Made by a program: the position numbers and the translations under genes. The notes under the pieces were generated by a model. The model was not told the origin of the DNA and made no database searches. It was given only the letters and a program-made list of their open reading frames with translations. Of a stretch of DNA of 64,000 bases, positions 46,547-58,288 are shown in pieces. The number at the start of each line of letters is the position of its first letter. Position 1 is the first letter of the stretch. Source of the DNA: Linyphia triangularis (taxonomy: Eukaryota; Arthropoda; Arachnida; Araneae; Linyphiidae); assembly GCA_963978545.1 (NCBI GenBank), contig OZ021725.1, positions 6,410,676 to 6,474,675 on the forward strand, given 5' to 3'.

Positions 46547-47015
46547 TAAATAAATTTAGTACCTACATTTCTGTTCCGGTGCTTTTCCATTAGCTGGACA
46601 CCAGACAAAAACCCGCGAAGGTTAAAAATTGGTAGCCAAGCCTAAATGTTTATCCAAAAAGAATATTTACCCTGGTGGATTTTTATTACATTTGATTCTT
46701 TACATATAAACTGAAACATACAATTGAACAACACATTTTTAAATGTCACTTTACACAGCAAGAATTAAAAAAAAAAACAATTTATTTTTCTAAAACAAAA
46801 CTTACTTTATAAAAAGTTTTTCATAGGGCTGTTATAAACAATTAACCCTTCAAAAGTTGTTAGTTTGGATTAGTTATCGCTGTAACTTAGCAATTTTTAT
46901 CTGGCACCCAGCTAACAGAAAATTACAGAACATAAAAAAAGAAAATCGCCAAGTGGTACGACTTTAACAGAAACAGAAAGATATATTTAATTCATATTAT
47001 TCCAATTATAAATCA
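46547..47015. other. 3' flank of the BTB gene
   Basis: AT-rich. On the minus strand a possible AATAAA poly(A) signal lies at 46781-46786 (TTTATT on plus), about 230 bp after the BTB stop codon. Confidence 0.3.
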
Positions 47016-48098
47016 TTAATCCAATAGAATACAGCAAGAGAAAAAAGATAATATTACCCTTCTTTTTAGAGCGCGAGGGTTTCCGAAGTCCAGCGCCCTA
47101 TTTATGCCCTGCAGGTGTTTCACAAAACTCGCCAGCACTTCCATGGCTAATCTCGGGTGCTGCGTCTGGAAGGTCTTCCACTCGTCCGTCGCTTCCACGG
47201 ATGCAAACTTGTCGCACCTGTAAATGAAATCCTTCGCACAGTCCTTCAAATCTCTGTCGAGTAAGTCTCCGAGAACTAAAATACGGAATACGTTATTCTC
47301 CGATAAGACGGATTTTAACTTGCAAGCGCATATCTGCTTGAGCAGTCCCAGCTCGTACTTGTCGGCCACGAGCAGCAAATCCGCTGCCAGCTCGCCAGTA
47401 AGGCCTTCGACTTTACCGCTGTATATGAACTTGAGCAGGGCTTGAAGAACATGGAGCTCAATGTCCACGATATCGACGGTTCCACTGCATCCCTCTTGCA
47501 TCTGGCTTCGAAACATGGCGGCAAAAACGGGAGATCTTGCAGACAGGATACATTTGTGGACAGGGATTTCGACAGCACCGCACTTCAGCGTCACATCCGA
47601 CAGTTCTTCTGGATGGTCTAATAAACGAATAAAGTCATCTGAAAGTTCTCTTAGAGGAACGCATTTACTCCTAACTGGACAACTACCGTTCCTCGAACAC
47701 CCCGCGCTAATATCTGAAATGCGGCAGTTTACAAAATCGAATATTTGAACAACTCCTTTCAATCTAGCTATTTTGTTAAACTTGTGAGAAAATGGAAATA
47801 AGCCTATGGTTGTCTGCCCATTCTCAAGATAAGCAGACATTATCCTTTGCTCTGAATAGTCACTCCTTTGCTCTAACAACACATCTATTTTTACAAGTCC
47901 AGTCACACCAAACCGCTTTACCTCGAGAGAAATTAGATCTGCCAGCATAAACGAGCCATACGTTGCCCCAGAAACTATGATGGATCGGTTCCAATTCAGA
48001 TTCAATATCCATGTTGTATTATTTACCGATCCTAAAGTTATGGATCCGCGACTTGGTATGGCTGTGAACGGTAATGAAACTGAGTCCTCCGAGTCCAT
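47016..48098 (-). CDS. SPOP/TDPOZ-like BTB-BACK protein, intronless
   Basis: 360 codons, one uninterrupted exon. Residues about 155-265 form a BTB/POZ domain: SDVTLKCGAVEIPVHKCILS, then ARSPVFAAMF, and a FIYSGKVEGL segment followed by LLLVADKYEL. Residues about 268-330 fit the 3-box/BACK region (VLGDLLDRDLKDCAKDFI, then DEWKTFQTQHPRLAMEVLASF). Proteins of this family recruit substrates to cullin-3 ubiquitin ligases. The first ~145 residues sit where SPOP has a MATH domain, but only WILNLNWN and later strands suggest one, so substrate binding may be altered. The C-terminal ~30 residues are an extra basic then hydrophobic tail. GC is higher than its surroundings and there are no introns, as in many expanded spider TDPOZ genes. 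The first ATG gives a length close to SPOP (about 370). It may be a retrocopy; no poly(A) tract supports that directly. Confidence 0.85.
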   Translation of the reverse strand: MDSEDSVSLPFTAIPSRGSITLGSVNNTTWILNLNWNRSIIVSGATYGSFMLADLISLEVKRFGVTGLVKIDVLLEQRSDYSEQRIMSAYLENGQTTIGLFPFSHKFNKIARLKGVVQIFDFVNCRISDISAGCSRNGSCPVRSKCVPLRELSDDFIRLLDHPEELSDVTLKCGAVEIPVHKCILSARSPVFAAMFRSQMQEGCSGTVDIVDIELHVLQALLKFIYSGKVEGLTGELAADLLLVADKYELGLLKQICACKLKSVLSENNVFRILVLGDLLDRDLKDCAKDFIYRCDKFASVEATDEWKTFQTQHPRLAMEVLASFVKHLQGINRALDFGNPRALKRRVILSFFSCCILLD

Positions 48099-48519
48099 TG
48101 AAACAGTTTTTTAAACAGAAATAAATTTACGAATTTCTAAAACATCCATTCATTCAACGGAACCCTGCTTAAAACAACAACGTCCTAAGTCTATTTGCAG
48201 GTAATTAAGACAACCTTAAAAAAATTCAACTGCCGCCTATTCTACAAAAAACTTCAAAAATATTAACATGTTATTGAATCTTCCCGAAATGGATCAACAG
48301 ATGGAAAGTTCTAGTCGATGAAAGACGAAATTGAAAGTAAACTGTCCAATCGACCAGTACGTTTGTTTTTCTTGGAATCCATCACCATCATGGACAGTAA
48401 CTTCCGGTGTGTTTCCGGATGCATATTTCTGCCATATCAATAGACAAAGAATTACAGAGTCACAAAACCAGTTTGTAGATAACTTGCCAACCAACATTTC
48501 CAACAAGTTAGATTTCTTA
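48099..48519. other. Upstream flank of the BTB gene
   Basis: Opposite-strand frames of 70 (minus) and 96 (plus) codons overlap at 48294-48621. Neither shows a domain I recognise. No TATA box is obvious. Confidence 0.3.
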
Positions 48520-49003
48520 TTAATTAAGTGGAAGAGAGATTATTTTGTATCGAGAAATGTCTATACACAACACAATTCGATGATAAGTTCGGTTTTCAGG
48601 TTCGTGATGTTGAAAGTGTAGTGGGAACATTTATATTACATCTTAATATTGCGGTCTATGCTATAATAATAATAATAAACTATAATATTCTCTAAGTCAA
48701 TAAATTATACTGTCTAAAATGTTTTTATTTAGTCTTTGTAGTTAATTATACCATACCAACTTAATAATTAACGATTTAAATGCAACACAGTTGCATATTA
48801 TCACTATATATAGGTATTTGTAATAAATTATGTCTGTTTTAATTATTTTTAAAATTCATCTTAACAACCACTTGTTATAACATATAACAATGATTTCCGA
48901 TTAATTAACTCAAAAAGAGATTATTTTGTATCAAGAAACGTCTATACACATCACAATTAAATGATAGGTTCTGTTTTCAGGTCTGTGATGTTGAAAGTGT
49001 AAC
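48520..49003 (+). repeat. Direct duplication of ~100 bp, 381 bp apart
   Basis: 48520-48622 and 48901-49003 share ttaatta, agagattattttgtatc, gtctatacaca and gttttcagg...gatgttgaaagtgta at roughly 85% identity by eye. AT-rich sequence lies between. Confidence 0.75.
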
Positions 49004-49749
49004 GGGTCTATCAAATTTCCAAAACTGACAGCATACATAACGGGACACAAACAAGCAGAGATGTACTGGCCATAGGGTGTCCCGGTGCATTTCTCGGGCT
49101 TGTCAGTGCTAGCAAAAAATAGGCCGGTCGATTACATATTTTTTTTCTCTCCAATATAAGTATTTGCCTTTCTTCACGTTTTCTTTTTTAAAAGCCCAAT
49201 GCATTAAAATTCCAATCACTACTTACCACCAGATAATTATTGAAATTATTAATATAAAAAATAATAAAATATATTAATTATTAATACTTTAAACATTCAA
49301 ATTAATCATACAATTTATTATTGGAATTTTATTAGCACAAATTATTAAAATTTGATTAATGATTATATTGAAAGTTTGGGCCATAAATTTAAAATCACAG
49401 GACCGATTTTATGTCCCAGTATGCCCCTGCAGACAAACATTTCTACATAGACAATTTAAACTAATTATCGTTGCCAAATACACAAAATCCGCAAAACACT
49501 TTTTAAAAATGATGGGTGCATATACTTTAATAAACTTTTTTGAGGGATTGTCTTTACTACTTGAAAACGAAACCCAAACACTCAAGAATGAGGGTAACGG
49601 GAAAAATAATTTTAGAGCTAATATTTGTTTATAATTAATAAATAAATATTAATTTGGAAAGAAAATAATTAAGAAATAAAATATTGATTGAATCATCAAT
49701 TGGTAATTCTTTACAATCCCTATGAATTTCAGAGTAATGTTTAACGGCA
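49004..49749. other. AT-rich stretch
   Basis: A 91-codon plus frame at 49359-49634 has no recognisable domain. Nothing else supported. Confidence 0.3.
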
Positions 49750-50182
49750 GATTTAGGCAGTGCCGGAACTGGGGGGGGGGCAGGCGGGGCAGCTGCCCCG
49801 GGCGCTAACCAGAGGGGACGCCGAAAAGCCAACAAAGCGCTATTTGTTGTATAAATTTTAATATTTGGACAAAAGGATAATTTTTCATTAATAAATTTTC
49901 ATTTTTTCTTAAAATTCTGGATGATCTTTAAGATATCCAACAGAAGAAAAAATCCACTAGAAAAAAAAATACATTTCTGTACAAAGAAAGTAATAATCTA
50001 TCCTTTTACAAAAGAATGACATCGAATTCTCCCTACCCCCTGGTGAAGAATAGGTTTGCGCTACATGGCAGGCTGCCAGAAATGCTAATTTAAAATCGCA
50101 TTGGTAATAAAGTCGCAATGTAGTTAGATAAAATTTAGCGTTACAACAATTTAATGCTGTTGAAAATTTCGTATATTGAAAT

Positions 50183-50281
50183 ATGTCGAAGAAATTATCT
50201 GGGGCGCAGAATCGCAGAAAAACAAAAGAAACTGCAAGAATATCCCAACCTTCTATCATCTTGGCTAGTTCACGAGACTGA
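50183..50281 (+). pseudogene. hAT (ZMYM-like) transposase N-terminal remnant
   Basis: ATG at 50183 opens a short frame MSKKLSGAQNRRK, ending at TGA 50279-50281, with a gtaag sequence soon after. The 'KLSGAQNR' start is typical of ZMYM1-like hAT transposases, and the position near the left end of an 8-bp-TSD element fits. Zinc finger, DDE and dimerisation regions were not found, so the copy is inactive. Confidence 0.5.
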
Positions 50282-52195
50282 AACCAATGAAGGTAAGAAT
50301 TTTTTTTAATTTGTAACCTAATAAACTTTGGAAGATGTGTATTAAGGACAAGGGTTACGTTTGGGATATATCTCTTGCCAAATATATTTATTGTTCTCTA
50401 GGTGTCAGCAGGAATTTTTACAGGGGTCTGCAAGATGTTGAATTGTTTAGAAATCGTTTACTTTTGCTTTTGAGGTTGATTATAGTTAACTTTAAAGGTT
50501 CATTGCGATTCCTAATGAAAATTAATTAGCAAAAAGTTAATTAACAATTGAAATAATTAACGATTAAAACGTTTTCTCTAAGAGAATAATTTAGTATTTC
50601 TTCAGCTAAAAACAGATTTTTTTTTCATTTTTACACATTTTGAATCGTGCTGAGTTTAAAAAAACTGGGGGTGTTGAACTTTGAACAACTTTCAATTCCC
50701 AATGTTTCCTTCATTTAATTTAGCAATTATTTTGGCTGTAAAAAATAACAGCTACCCTTTGCGCAAGCACGATTTTGACAAAAACCGTAACGCCAGGTGT
50801 TATGGCCAAAGTAGGTCAATCCGTTTGAAAGTAATGCTGACCACAGACAACACACGGACCCACAAACTTTTTTTCTAGAATACTTTTTTGATACAGAATG
50901 TTCTGAAACGTGAAGATATGCAAAAAAAAAAATTATGCGATAAAATCTTGAAAGATGAATGCCTGCAGCACAAGAATTCCTATTTATCGCAAAACATATC
51001 GATTTCTTAAAAATAAAAACGAAAACAGTAAATTACATCCTATCCAAATCTCAATTTAAATGCACTGACTAAATATGTGACTATATATTTTTAACAATAT
51101 ATTTTACTATATATTTTTAAATCCCTTATATTAACTTCACTTTTGTTTGAGTGTGCGTTTGAGCCTGGCGTACAAATCTGCGGATGCTTAATTAACCCCC
51201 TTCCCATCATCCTAATAGAGTCCTGAAACTTGGCCAATTAGCTTAAAGCCCATGACAATACATTGTATTAAATTTTTAGGGATGTAACTGTCACCAAAAG
51301 GTCTATTTTACCATCTAATGTCATCACAACACTAGCAAATAAAATCCCATTGCTGGTTAAGACTTTTACCTGATGCCAAACGAAAATATTATAAAAATAA
51401 ATAAAAAAATAAATTGGCTTGCGTGATAGCACGCATTTACGGCACGTTCCAGAATAAATTAAATCAGTTATAATTTGATTACTGGATGAAGTCTTGTTAC
51501 CAGTATTTTTTCAATTAAGATAAATAATTGTTCGGGCATAAATCCCATATTAAGTTTTTTTTTTTTTTTTAATCGACGCTGTGTTTCGAAAGCATTTTAA
51601 TAAATCATTTAAAAAATACTTTTATTGTTAATAAATTGATAATTCTTATAAGAGATTTGATTACAAAATTTATTTTTTATAGGTTAAATTATTAACACTC
51701 CTACTTTTCTTTTTTGATCATATACAAGCATTCAAACATGTTTCGTAAAAAGAGAAAACGGAAGCATAAAAGTGCCTAAGTGTAACATTTTATCTATTCC
51801 TAAATAATGAAAAAATAATAAAACATCAAGGCATGAATTCTAAAACTAGATCTCAAGGTCTTATTTTTCATAAAAAATAACGAAAAAGAAAGTATTTTCC
51901 AGGAAGTGATAAATGAAATAAAAAGAATCCAGTCTCCATGCTACGAGAAAAAGGCGCCACGCAACTATGAAACAAATAAGGAGTGCATTTTGTGTCTCTT
52001 GGTAGTTTATTTACTGCTGAAGATAACAGACACATTTTACTGCACTTTAATTGCACAAAAAATAGTTCTATGATTTAATTATATCTGAACGGATAGTGAA
52101 GCAATTGTTGGCAGCACTAAAGTATAAGCAAATGAGTAGAGTATTTGTGTTTATTGCTAAATTTTCAGCGTGTTTGCCGATTAACTTTTGAAATG

Positions 52196-52660
52196 TCAAA
52201 GAACTTATGGCTATAAGAAGGCAAGCTTCGCCAAAGCGTAAGTAAAGATATCACTCGGATTTTCCAAGTTGAGGCCACAAAACCTGCCAAATTGTAAGGA
52301 TTTCTAGGCGTGTGCCATTGCATTTGCACAGAGTTATATTGTCATTTTGACGACATTATTTTTCACCAAACAGATGTCATGTTCGTCAAATTTTGTCCAT
52401 TGCATTGGTGAGAATTTTAAATTCTCCAAGAAAATGGAGAACTCACACATAGCACAGTAAGTAATATATTATTCATTCTATTATTAAAATGAGTTTCAAT
52501 AAGTTTAAATTAATTGTTTTAAAATTAACATTTATGTGTTTACCAACTATTCAATGATTTTTGTAGACAAGTCATTAAATTAATTTGCTTTTGTGTTCAA
52601 TGAGTTCTGGTAATATTCAGAAGCTTTTTAAATTTTTGTATTAGTATTTTACAGAAGAAA
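52196..52660 (+). repeat. Repeat K copy 2, inside the hAT element
   Basis: Diverged copy of 29836-30330, including ctataagaaggcaagcttcg, an ATG segment (atggagaactcacac at about 52433) and a stronger splice donor (cacagtaagt). Confidence 0.45.
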
Positions 52661-53083
52661 ATATTTTTTGAAATGTAAAACAGCTTAATTGTTTATGATC
52701 TAAGACGTTTTGAAACCAGGTTAACCAGATTTTGTGTTAAAAAGTGTTGCATATTATTCAACTATGTTCTTTTATTTCATTGTAACTGACATTATTTGTA
52801 TTGATTCATTAGTTTTTTTTTTTTTTTTTCTCGTCTTTATGCAAATCTTTATGCAAGCAGAATGAACTCTGGTCATTATAAGGGCTTGTCAAATATATTT
52901 ATTTAAAATTTCAATTAATTCTTTTATTGTTTGTTTCAAAACAGAATTTTACAAAGGAAAAACCTTTGTTAATTTTCAATGTATTTATAGTTAGCTTCAA
53001 ATCTAAAAAATTATTGTGTGGGGGCGCCAAAATGAATTCTTGCCCCGGATAAAAAGTGACCTAGTTCCGTCCCTGGATTTAGG

Positions 53084-53491
53084 CACCTGAATGCTGCACT
53101 TTTAGAATGTGTTTCCGGAGAATATCTACCAAAGGCTTTACAAAACTAAAAGGATTTTTACTAGCTTGGTAATTCTCTTTAATCCCTGTAAAATTTACTG
53201 ATATCGATGACGTATTTTGATATCTAAAAATTGTACATTCAAAATGATGTACCCAATATTTCCGGCCAAATGCGTTTCGGCAGACCATTCAAGCATACTT
53301 TTGCTGATATATTTCAACATTTTACGAGTTTCAGAATGATAGCATAAACGTAAACTTTTGCAATCGCCACTCACTCTATTAGTTCAGCCTCTGCTTCTCA
53401 ACTCCCCCCCCCCTCTCCCCCCCCCCCCCCACTGCCTCCTCTATTTCAGAGTAATATTTATTTTATTCCGTAGATATTTTTAATTCGATAT
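53084..53491. other. Spacer with C runs
   Basis: C-rich runs at about 53402-53432. A 69-codon minus frame at 53079-53288 is unrecognised. Confidence 0.35.
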
Positions 53492-54223
53492 TTAAGGTGC
53501 ATGTATACCTTAGAACATTTTTTTTTAAATTCTGTGTTTAAAAATCCAATATTTTTTGCATTAGTTAGAAAGTACATGATTAAAATAATTTCATAAAAAA
53601 AATTCAAATTTCGGCAATTGCTAATTTGTTAATTAAGCTTTAATTAGATAATTAGTACCTTTTTCAAACAATGATCTATCAAATTCAAATTTACTTAGAA
53701 ACGTAATTCTACTTGGAAACAATTCGAAATATTATTCTTAATGTTTTGAAACTCAATTAAGTTTCTTATATAGAAGAGTTTTTGTTTTGCAATTTATTTT
53801 GTACGAAAACATGAAAAAAATCCATATTTTTAAAGAATTCTAAGTTTTAAAAATCCCTAAGAAATCAATTTCGCAACCAATATTATATAATTGCGTTTCA
53901 AAACATTTAGCATATTATATAGATTACTATGATGTAAAAAAAATTATAAATAAACATTTTGTTGTTGAATTATCGTTGTTTTAATAAAGCGTTACATAAT
54001 CAAAATAATGTTTGTCAGAAAACAGGTTTAAAGTTTTAAAATCATTGTATCTAACAGGGGAAGTACTACCTATAAATGATTGTAACTTAAAAACTATTAA
54101 GGATATTTCCAAACTTTTAGTATAGTTTGAAAGCTAAAGTATCAGAGAATATTATGATATAATAACAAAAAAATGAAATTTTTTATCGATTTTCGTGAAT
54201 TGTAGGGTATACGTGCACCTTAA
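53492..54223. mobile_element. TTAA-bounded MITE, 732 bp
   Basis: Ends TTAAGGTGCATGTATACC and GGGTATACGTGCACCTTAA. Same length as the copy at 8925-9656, with similar ends. Confidence 0.7.
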
Positions 54224-54991
54224 AAGAAATATTCTTCCATGAATGCAAAAATACGTTATGGAATTTGGTACGTTCCATTGATCTTCGCGTATTTATCGAT
54301 ATATATTTTTAAGTTTATGTTAGGGTGTTCCATAAGAGTCTAAAATGTTTTTTTTTTTTTTTTTTTTTTTTTTAAATACTAAGTCTCGTCCTCTAAAATT
54401 TTTCTTTCTGTTGTAATATGATATTACAAAAAAAAAAGAAGAAAAAAAAATCAAGTAATCGCAAGCTAATAAGAAATTGGGAATTCGTGCAAAATTTGAA
54501 TTTCTAATTAATTTGCAGATTGTAGAATTCTACCACGTTTTATACCAGAGATGAGAGTAGAGAATGCTATAGTTTTGGATAACTGTATGAAACCAATAAA
54601 TCTTCTACAGAAAGTACTATGGAAAAATTAGCATTTAAAAAACATTCAGATACAAAACAAAAGTGTAATAAAATGTATACCACTCGCAGTCCCAGAGTCA
54701 TATTACTACTCCAAGGGTTGTTGGGTTGTTGCTGTTTGAGAATCGATTTCAAACTTAAAGATCGAAATAATACCAGCTTAGACGGTCCACAATGATAATA
54801 GCATCCATAATAAACTAGGAAGGCTACATGAGACTGCTGAAACATTACTAAAAAAACAGTATAAAACATCAAAGTCAGTTGGTCATTAGGATGGCAAATT
54901 AATTGTTGCCTAATTTGAAATCGAAAAGCAAATGAAAGATTGATTGCTTAGTGGTAGTAGTGTTTCCTTTACAAGTTGGAAGTGTTACGCT
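54224..54991. other. Unassigned, T run, 101-codon minus frame
   Basis: A T run at about 54349-54373. The minus frame 54567-54872 has no recognised domain. Confidence 0.3.
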
Positions 54992-55140
54992 CATAGACTT
55001 ATTATTATCGATAGACTGCGCGTTCCCACTTCAATCATACAACGAGAATGAAACCAAAATGAATCACAAAATTCGTCTATCAGTCACGTGGTTTTTAATT
55101 TGGCTACGTCGTAAAATTAATCCTTTATCTAATAATCTTA

Positions 55141-55916
55141 TCTATATATTTAATAGGCAATACGTTTTTTGGGGTTAGTCCGTCCGCCTAAACTGCTCAA
55201 TCAATTTCAATGATCAAGGTGTCATTTTAAAGGAAATAAGCTGTAGATTTGCCAAAACGTGCCAAAATAATTTATTAACACTTTATTAATTAGTTAAATT
55301 TCAATATTTTTCATCATTAAGCTACTACAAAGCCTCAATGATTTTGAATATATGATTGGCAACATCCTTACGTATGTAAACAAACCGGCTGCACAGGGGT
55401 TCAACCAACCAACCAACCGTTGCTAATTTTAAAACTATCTACGTATGTAAACAAACCCGTTGGTAATTTTAACGCTCTTTTTAAACTCTTCGTTTCAAAG
55501 TTGATTTTTTCTGTTTTTCTGAAGCATTTTTGTATTAGAGTAATTATTATTTTGAAGTATTTCTATCCAAAAAATGCTTCGCGTTGGACGCCGTTCTCTA
55601 AAGGGGTGACTTATCAGAATAAATAAAAGATATTGGGACTTCAATGTAAGGGCATAGCTAATGAAATTTTAAGTCAGAATGTTGGCGGATAGTATATTTA
55701 ACTTTCTATTATGAAACTTGCAATTTGGGTGTTTTCTCTATTAGGCCTTACATTAAATTTATAAAAAATTGGTTACATTTTTTATGGCTGGCAAACCTAT
55801 TCGAGAGCAGCAAGATGTTTTAACCACAAATTCGAACGGCAAAGCTGCTCAATCCGAGCGCAGCGAGGCGTTTGGGGGTTGGCGAGCGTTAGCGAGCAGG
55901 GGGCAAAGCCCCCTAG
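55141..55916 (+). mobile_element. Non-autonomous Helitron, copy 2
   Basis: Begins TCTATATATTTAATAGGC after A and ends in the GGGGGCAAAGCCCCC hairpin and CTAG, followed by T. The 68- and 70-codon frames inside are not genes. Confidence 0.87.
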
Positions 55917-56179
55917 TTATCCTTTATCGCCTGAGTGAGGAGAAACGCGCCAAAATTTGCAACCCTGCTCCCAAAAAGTAGGGATGGAACGGATGTGAGT
56001 TTTGCCGGATACCGGATTTCGGATATCCAGGGTACCATGTCTACCGGATACGGATATCCGAAACGGATTTCGCCGGATATCCGGCCGGATATTCGGTCTA
56101 TATACTAAAAACAATAGTTATACGATATGCTATACGAAAAAAATGGTCATGATATGAAGTATTAAGTAAATTATATAAT

Positions 56180-56450
56180 TAGTGGTTAGCGCATCGCGCT
56201 GCATGCCACAGGTCCATTGTTTGATTCGCGGACTGGGCAAGGTTGACTTAGCTGTTTATACCTGAAAGAAATAAACTGAGGAGGACCATGCATGCTTGGG
56301 AACTAAACACTGGGGTTCGGCGTCAGAATGACCATCTGACTGAAACATCTGCTATGTGACACACAAATGCCACAGTCGAGAAAGCTGAGCTGGGCCCAGC
56401 AGGCCTTAGTCCACACGGGCTGTCACGCACTGAGTTTATTTTTTTTATTT
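56180..56450 (+). mobile_element. Second tRNA-derived SINE family
   Basis: A box-like tagtggttagcgcatcgc, B box-like gtttgattcgcgg, then a GC-rich body ending in a T-rich tail. It interrupts the transposase homology of the surrounding hAT. No clear target duplication was found. Confidence 0.55.
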
Positions 56451-56451
56451 A

Positions 56452-57322
56452 AATTTTAGTTCATGAGTGAAAGAGATCTTTGTTGCTGATTTTATATCTT
56501 GTAATATTGATACTTTTAGTTTTTCATATAGTTCTGGCAGGGCTTTATCACAAAAATAATTTCTACTTGGAAGCGGATAACGAGGAGCTAGGTATTTTAT
56601 TAACTGACCAAAGCCTTCTCTATTCACAATGGAGAATGGATCAGCATCAAGAGCCATTAACTCACCTAAAATTATATTAAAATTTTTTTTTACAATGTTG
56701 AAGTGCAAAATATAGCTACTTTCAATTTACTTCATGCATTGTTTATAATTGATAAATGATTACAAAATTATACCGGAGGCATTTGTTAATAACAAAAGAT
56801 TTATTTTAAATATTTTATGAAATTGAAGTCTATTTTTTTTTTGCAATGCACCTAAAACATTACGGATTTAAAGAAATCTCGTAGAAAACTTAAATTGGAT
56901 CTATCGGAATATTCCGTCTTTAAATATAAACTTAAAAAATTTCGACCCAAAATTCATCAACATTATGTTATACCATATTTAAAATATATATTTAATATAA
57001 ACAAACAAAATTAGTACTTACATATTTTTGCGGTTAAGGATTTTGTTTTAGGATCATCTAAACTCCACAATTTTGGTACAAATAATTTCGATTCCAATGT
57101 TGTCTGCGTGCATTTCTTGTTTTGATGAATTGTTTTTTCTTGTTCATCAATATTTGATGCATTTAGTGAGTCTATTAAGCTTCGGTGAATTTCCTTATGC
57201 ACACTCATTAAATGGTTCCATAAGGGTTTTGTGAAAAAGGATTTTGGGCTTTTGCCGCGCACATTTTTTAAACGATTCTGTGGAGCAAGTAACACATAGG
57301 GCTTTGCTTTCGTCATTTCCAT
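56452..57322 (-). pseudogene. hAT transposase, N-terminal half, broken
   Basis: On the minus strand a first exon (57322-57022) has PLWNHLMSVHKEIH, the second half of a BED zinc finger, and then a KSLTAKI segment. The finger's Cys pair (CVTC) lies in another frame just upstream, so a frameshift splits it. A gtaagt donor at 57021 and an acceptor at 56666 bound an intron. The second exon reads ELMALDADPFSIVNREGF, then LAPRYPLPSRNYF and LPELYEKLK, matching the early catalytic region of Ac/Tip100-like hAT transposases. The homology stops near 56460 at ATKISFT, where another repeat begins. The catalytic core and the hATC domain are missing, so it is inactive. Confidence 0.8.
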
Positions 57323-58288
57323 TAATTTTAAAATACTTCCAAATGGGTGATTTTAAATGAGCCATTATTAAAAATTATAAATTGGATTGTAATTGGAGAA
57401 AAATAAAATTCAATGCATTCTAGAGAGCTAAATATAATTCCACATTGTGGCGCTGTTTTAAAGACCTAAAAATTACAATACTTCATTTTACGTCTGAAAA
57501 AATATACCAGCTTTCAACTTTTGCCAATGAAAAATCAGAAATTAGACCATACCATTCACAGCATAAAGGGGTAGGGTATTATCATCGATAGAACAAAAAA
57601 AAAAGCATTGAGGATTGCGCATTGGCCATTTATTGCTTTTTACTCGCTAGCAAATGTCAGAAAAAAAGGAGGAAGTTATAATAACTAAAACTCTTAAGAA
57701 GTCACTTATGTTATGGAAAAAAGTACTATTTATTAGTATTTCGGTTCGAGTTTTACGGAGAAGCATTCAAATATAACATCTGGAATTAATCAGATCATAA
57801 ACTTGGAATGAAAAGAACATATCGCAAAACACGTATGAAGGATGTGTATGGAAAAAGATTGGAGGAATGGTTTATGCTTATCAACTCGGCGTCAATAATA
57901 CGGCGCCTCTTTCTGTTTTCGTTTTCTAACTTGACTGCAATTTATGTCCAAGAAAAAAAAATTATAAAAAAAAGTGTAGAATGCGGTGTTCCCTTTGTCC
58001 GAAAAAGATCATTATTTTTTTCAAATTATTATTTTTTGTGGATACCTGGTGGTCGGATATACAGCCGGATATCCGAATGAAATTATCGGATGTCCGGTAT
58101 TTCAAATCGGATATCCGACGGGGTTTCGGATATTGAAAAATCAGCCGGATATGCCGGATATCGGATATTTGCCGGATATCCGTTCCATCCCTACCAAAAA
58201 GTCCCTACTCATGTGATTCATTTTGGTTTCATTCTCGTTGTATAATTGAAGTGGGAAAGCGCAGTCTATTGATAATAATAAGTCTATG

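Larger units (their letters stand above)
49758..53075 (+). mobile_element. hAT-type transposon, 3.3 kb, 8-bp TSD
   Basis: Ends CAGTGCCGGAACT and AGTTCCGTCCCTG, with GC-rich ggcagctgccccgggcgc just inside. The perfect 8-bp duplication gatttagg (49750-49757, 53076-53083) flanks it. A transposase first-exon remnant is at 50183. The interior also holds a fragment of repeat F (about 50680-50990), a fragment shared with 18640 (about 51170-51215), and repeat K copy 2 (52196-52660). Most of the interior is AT-rich and non-coding. Confidence 0.85.
55979..58193 (-). mobile_element. hAT transposon with BED-type transposase remnant, 8-bp TSD
   Basis: Ends TAGGGATGGAACGGAT and ATCCGTTCCATCCCTA, with many ccggatat phrases near both ends. 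Perfect 8-bp duplication ccaaaaag (55971-55978, 58194-58201). Encodes part of a transposase on the minus strand and has lost the C-terminal half. Confidence 0.92.
54992..58288. mobile_element. Small inverted-repeat element split by a Helitron and a hAT
   Basis: catagacttattattatc...aatgaatcac at 54992-55070 reappears inverted at about 58209-58288, with about 80 bp of high identity. Removing the Helitron (55141-55916) and the hAT (55979-58193 plus one target copy) leaves an element of about 300 bp with ~80-bp inverted ends. Confidence 0.7.

Noticed and set aside
49635..50259. Minus frames at 49635-49835 and 49957-50259 as genes
   Set aside because: They are shadows across the GC-rich end of a hAT and its plus-strand transposase remnant.
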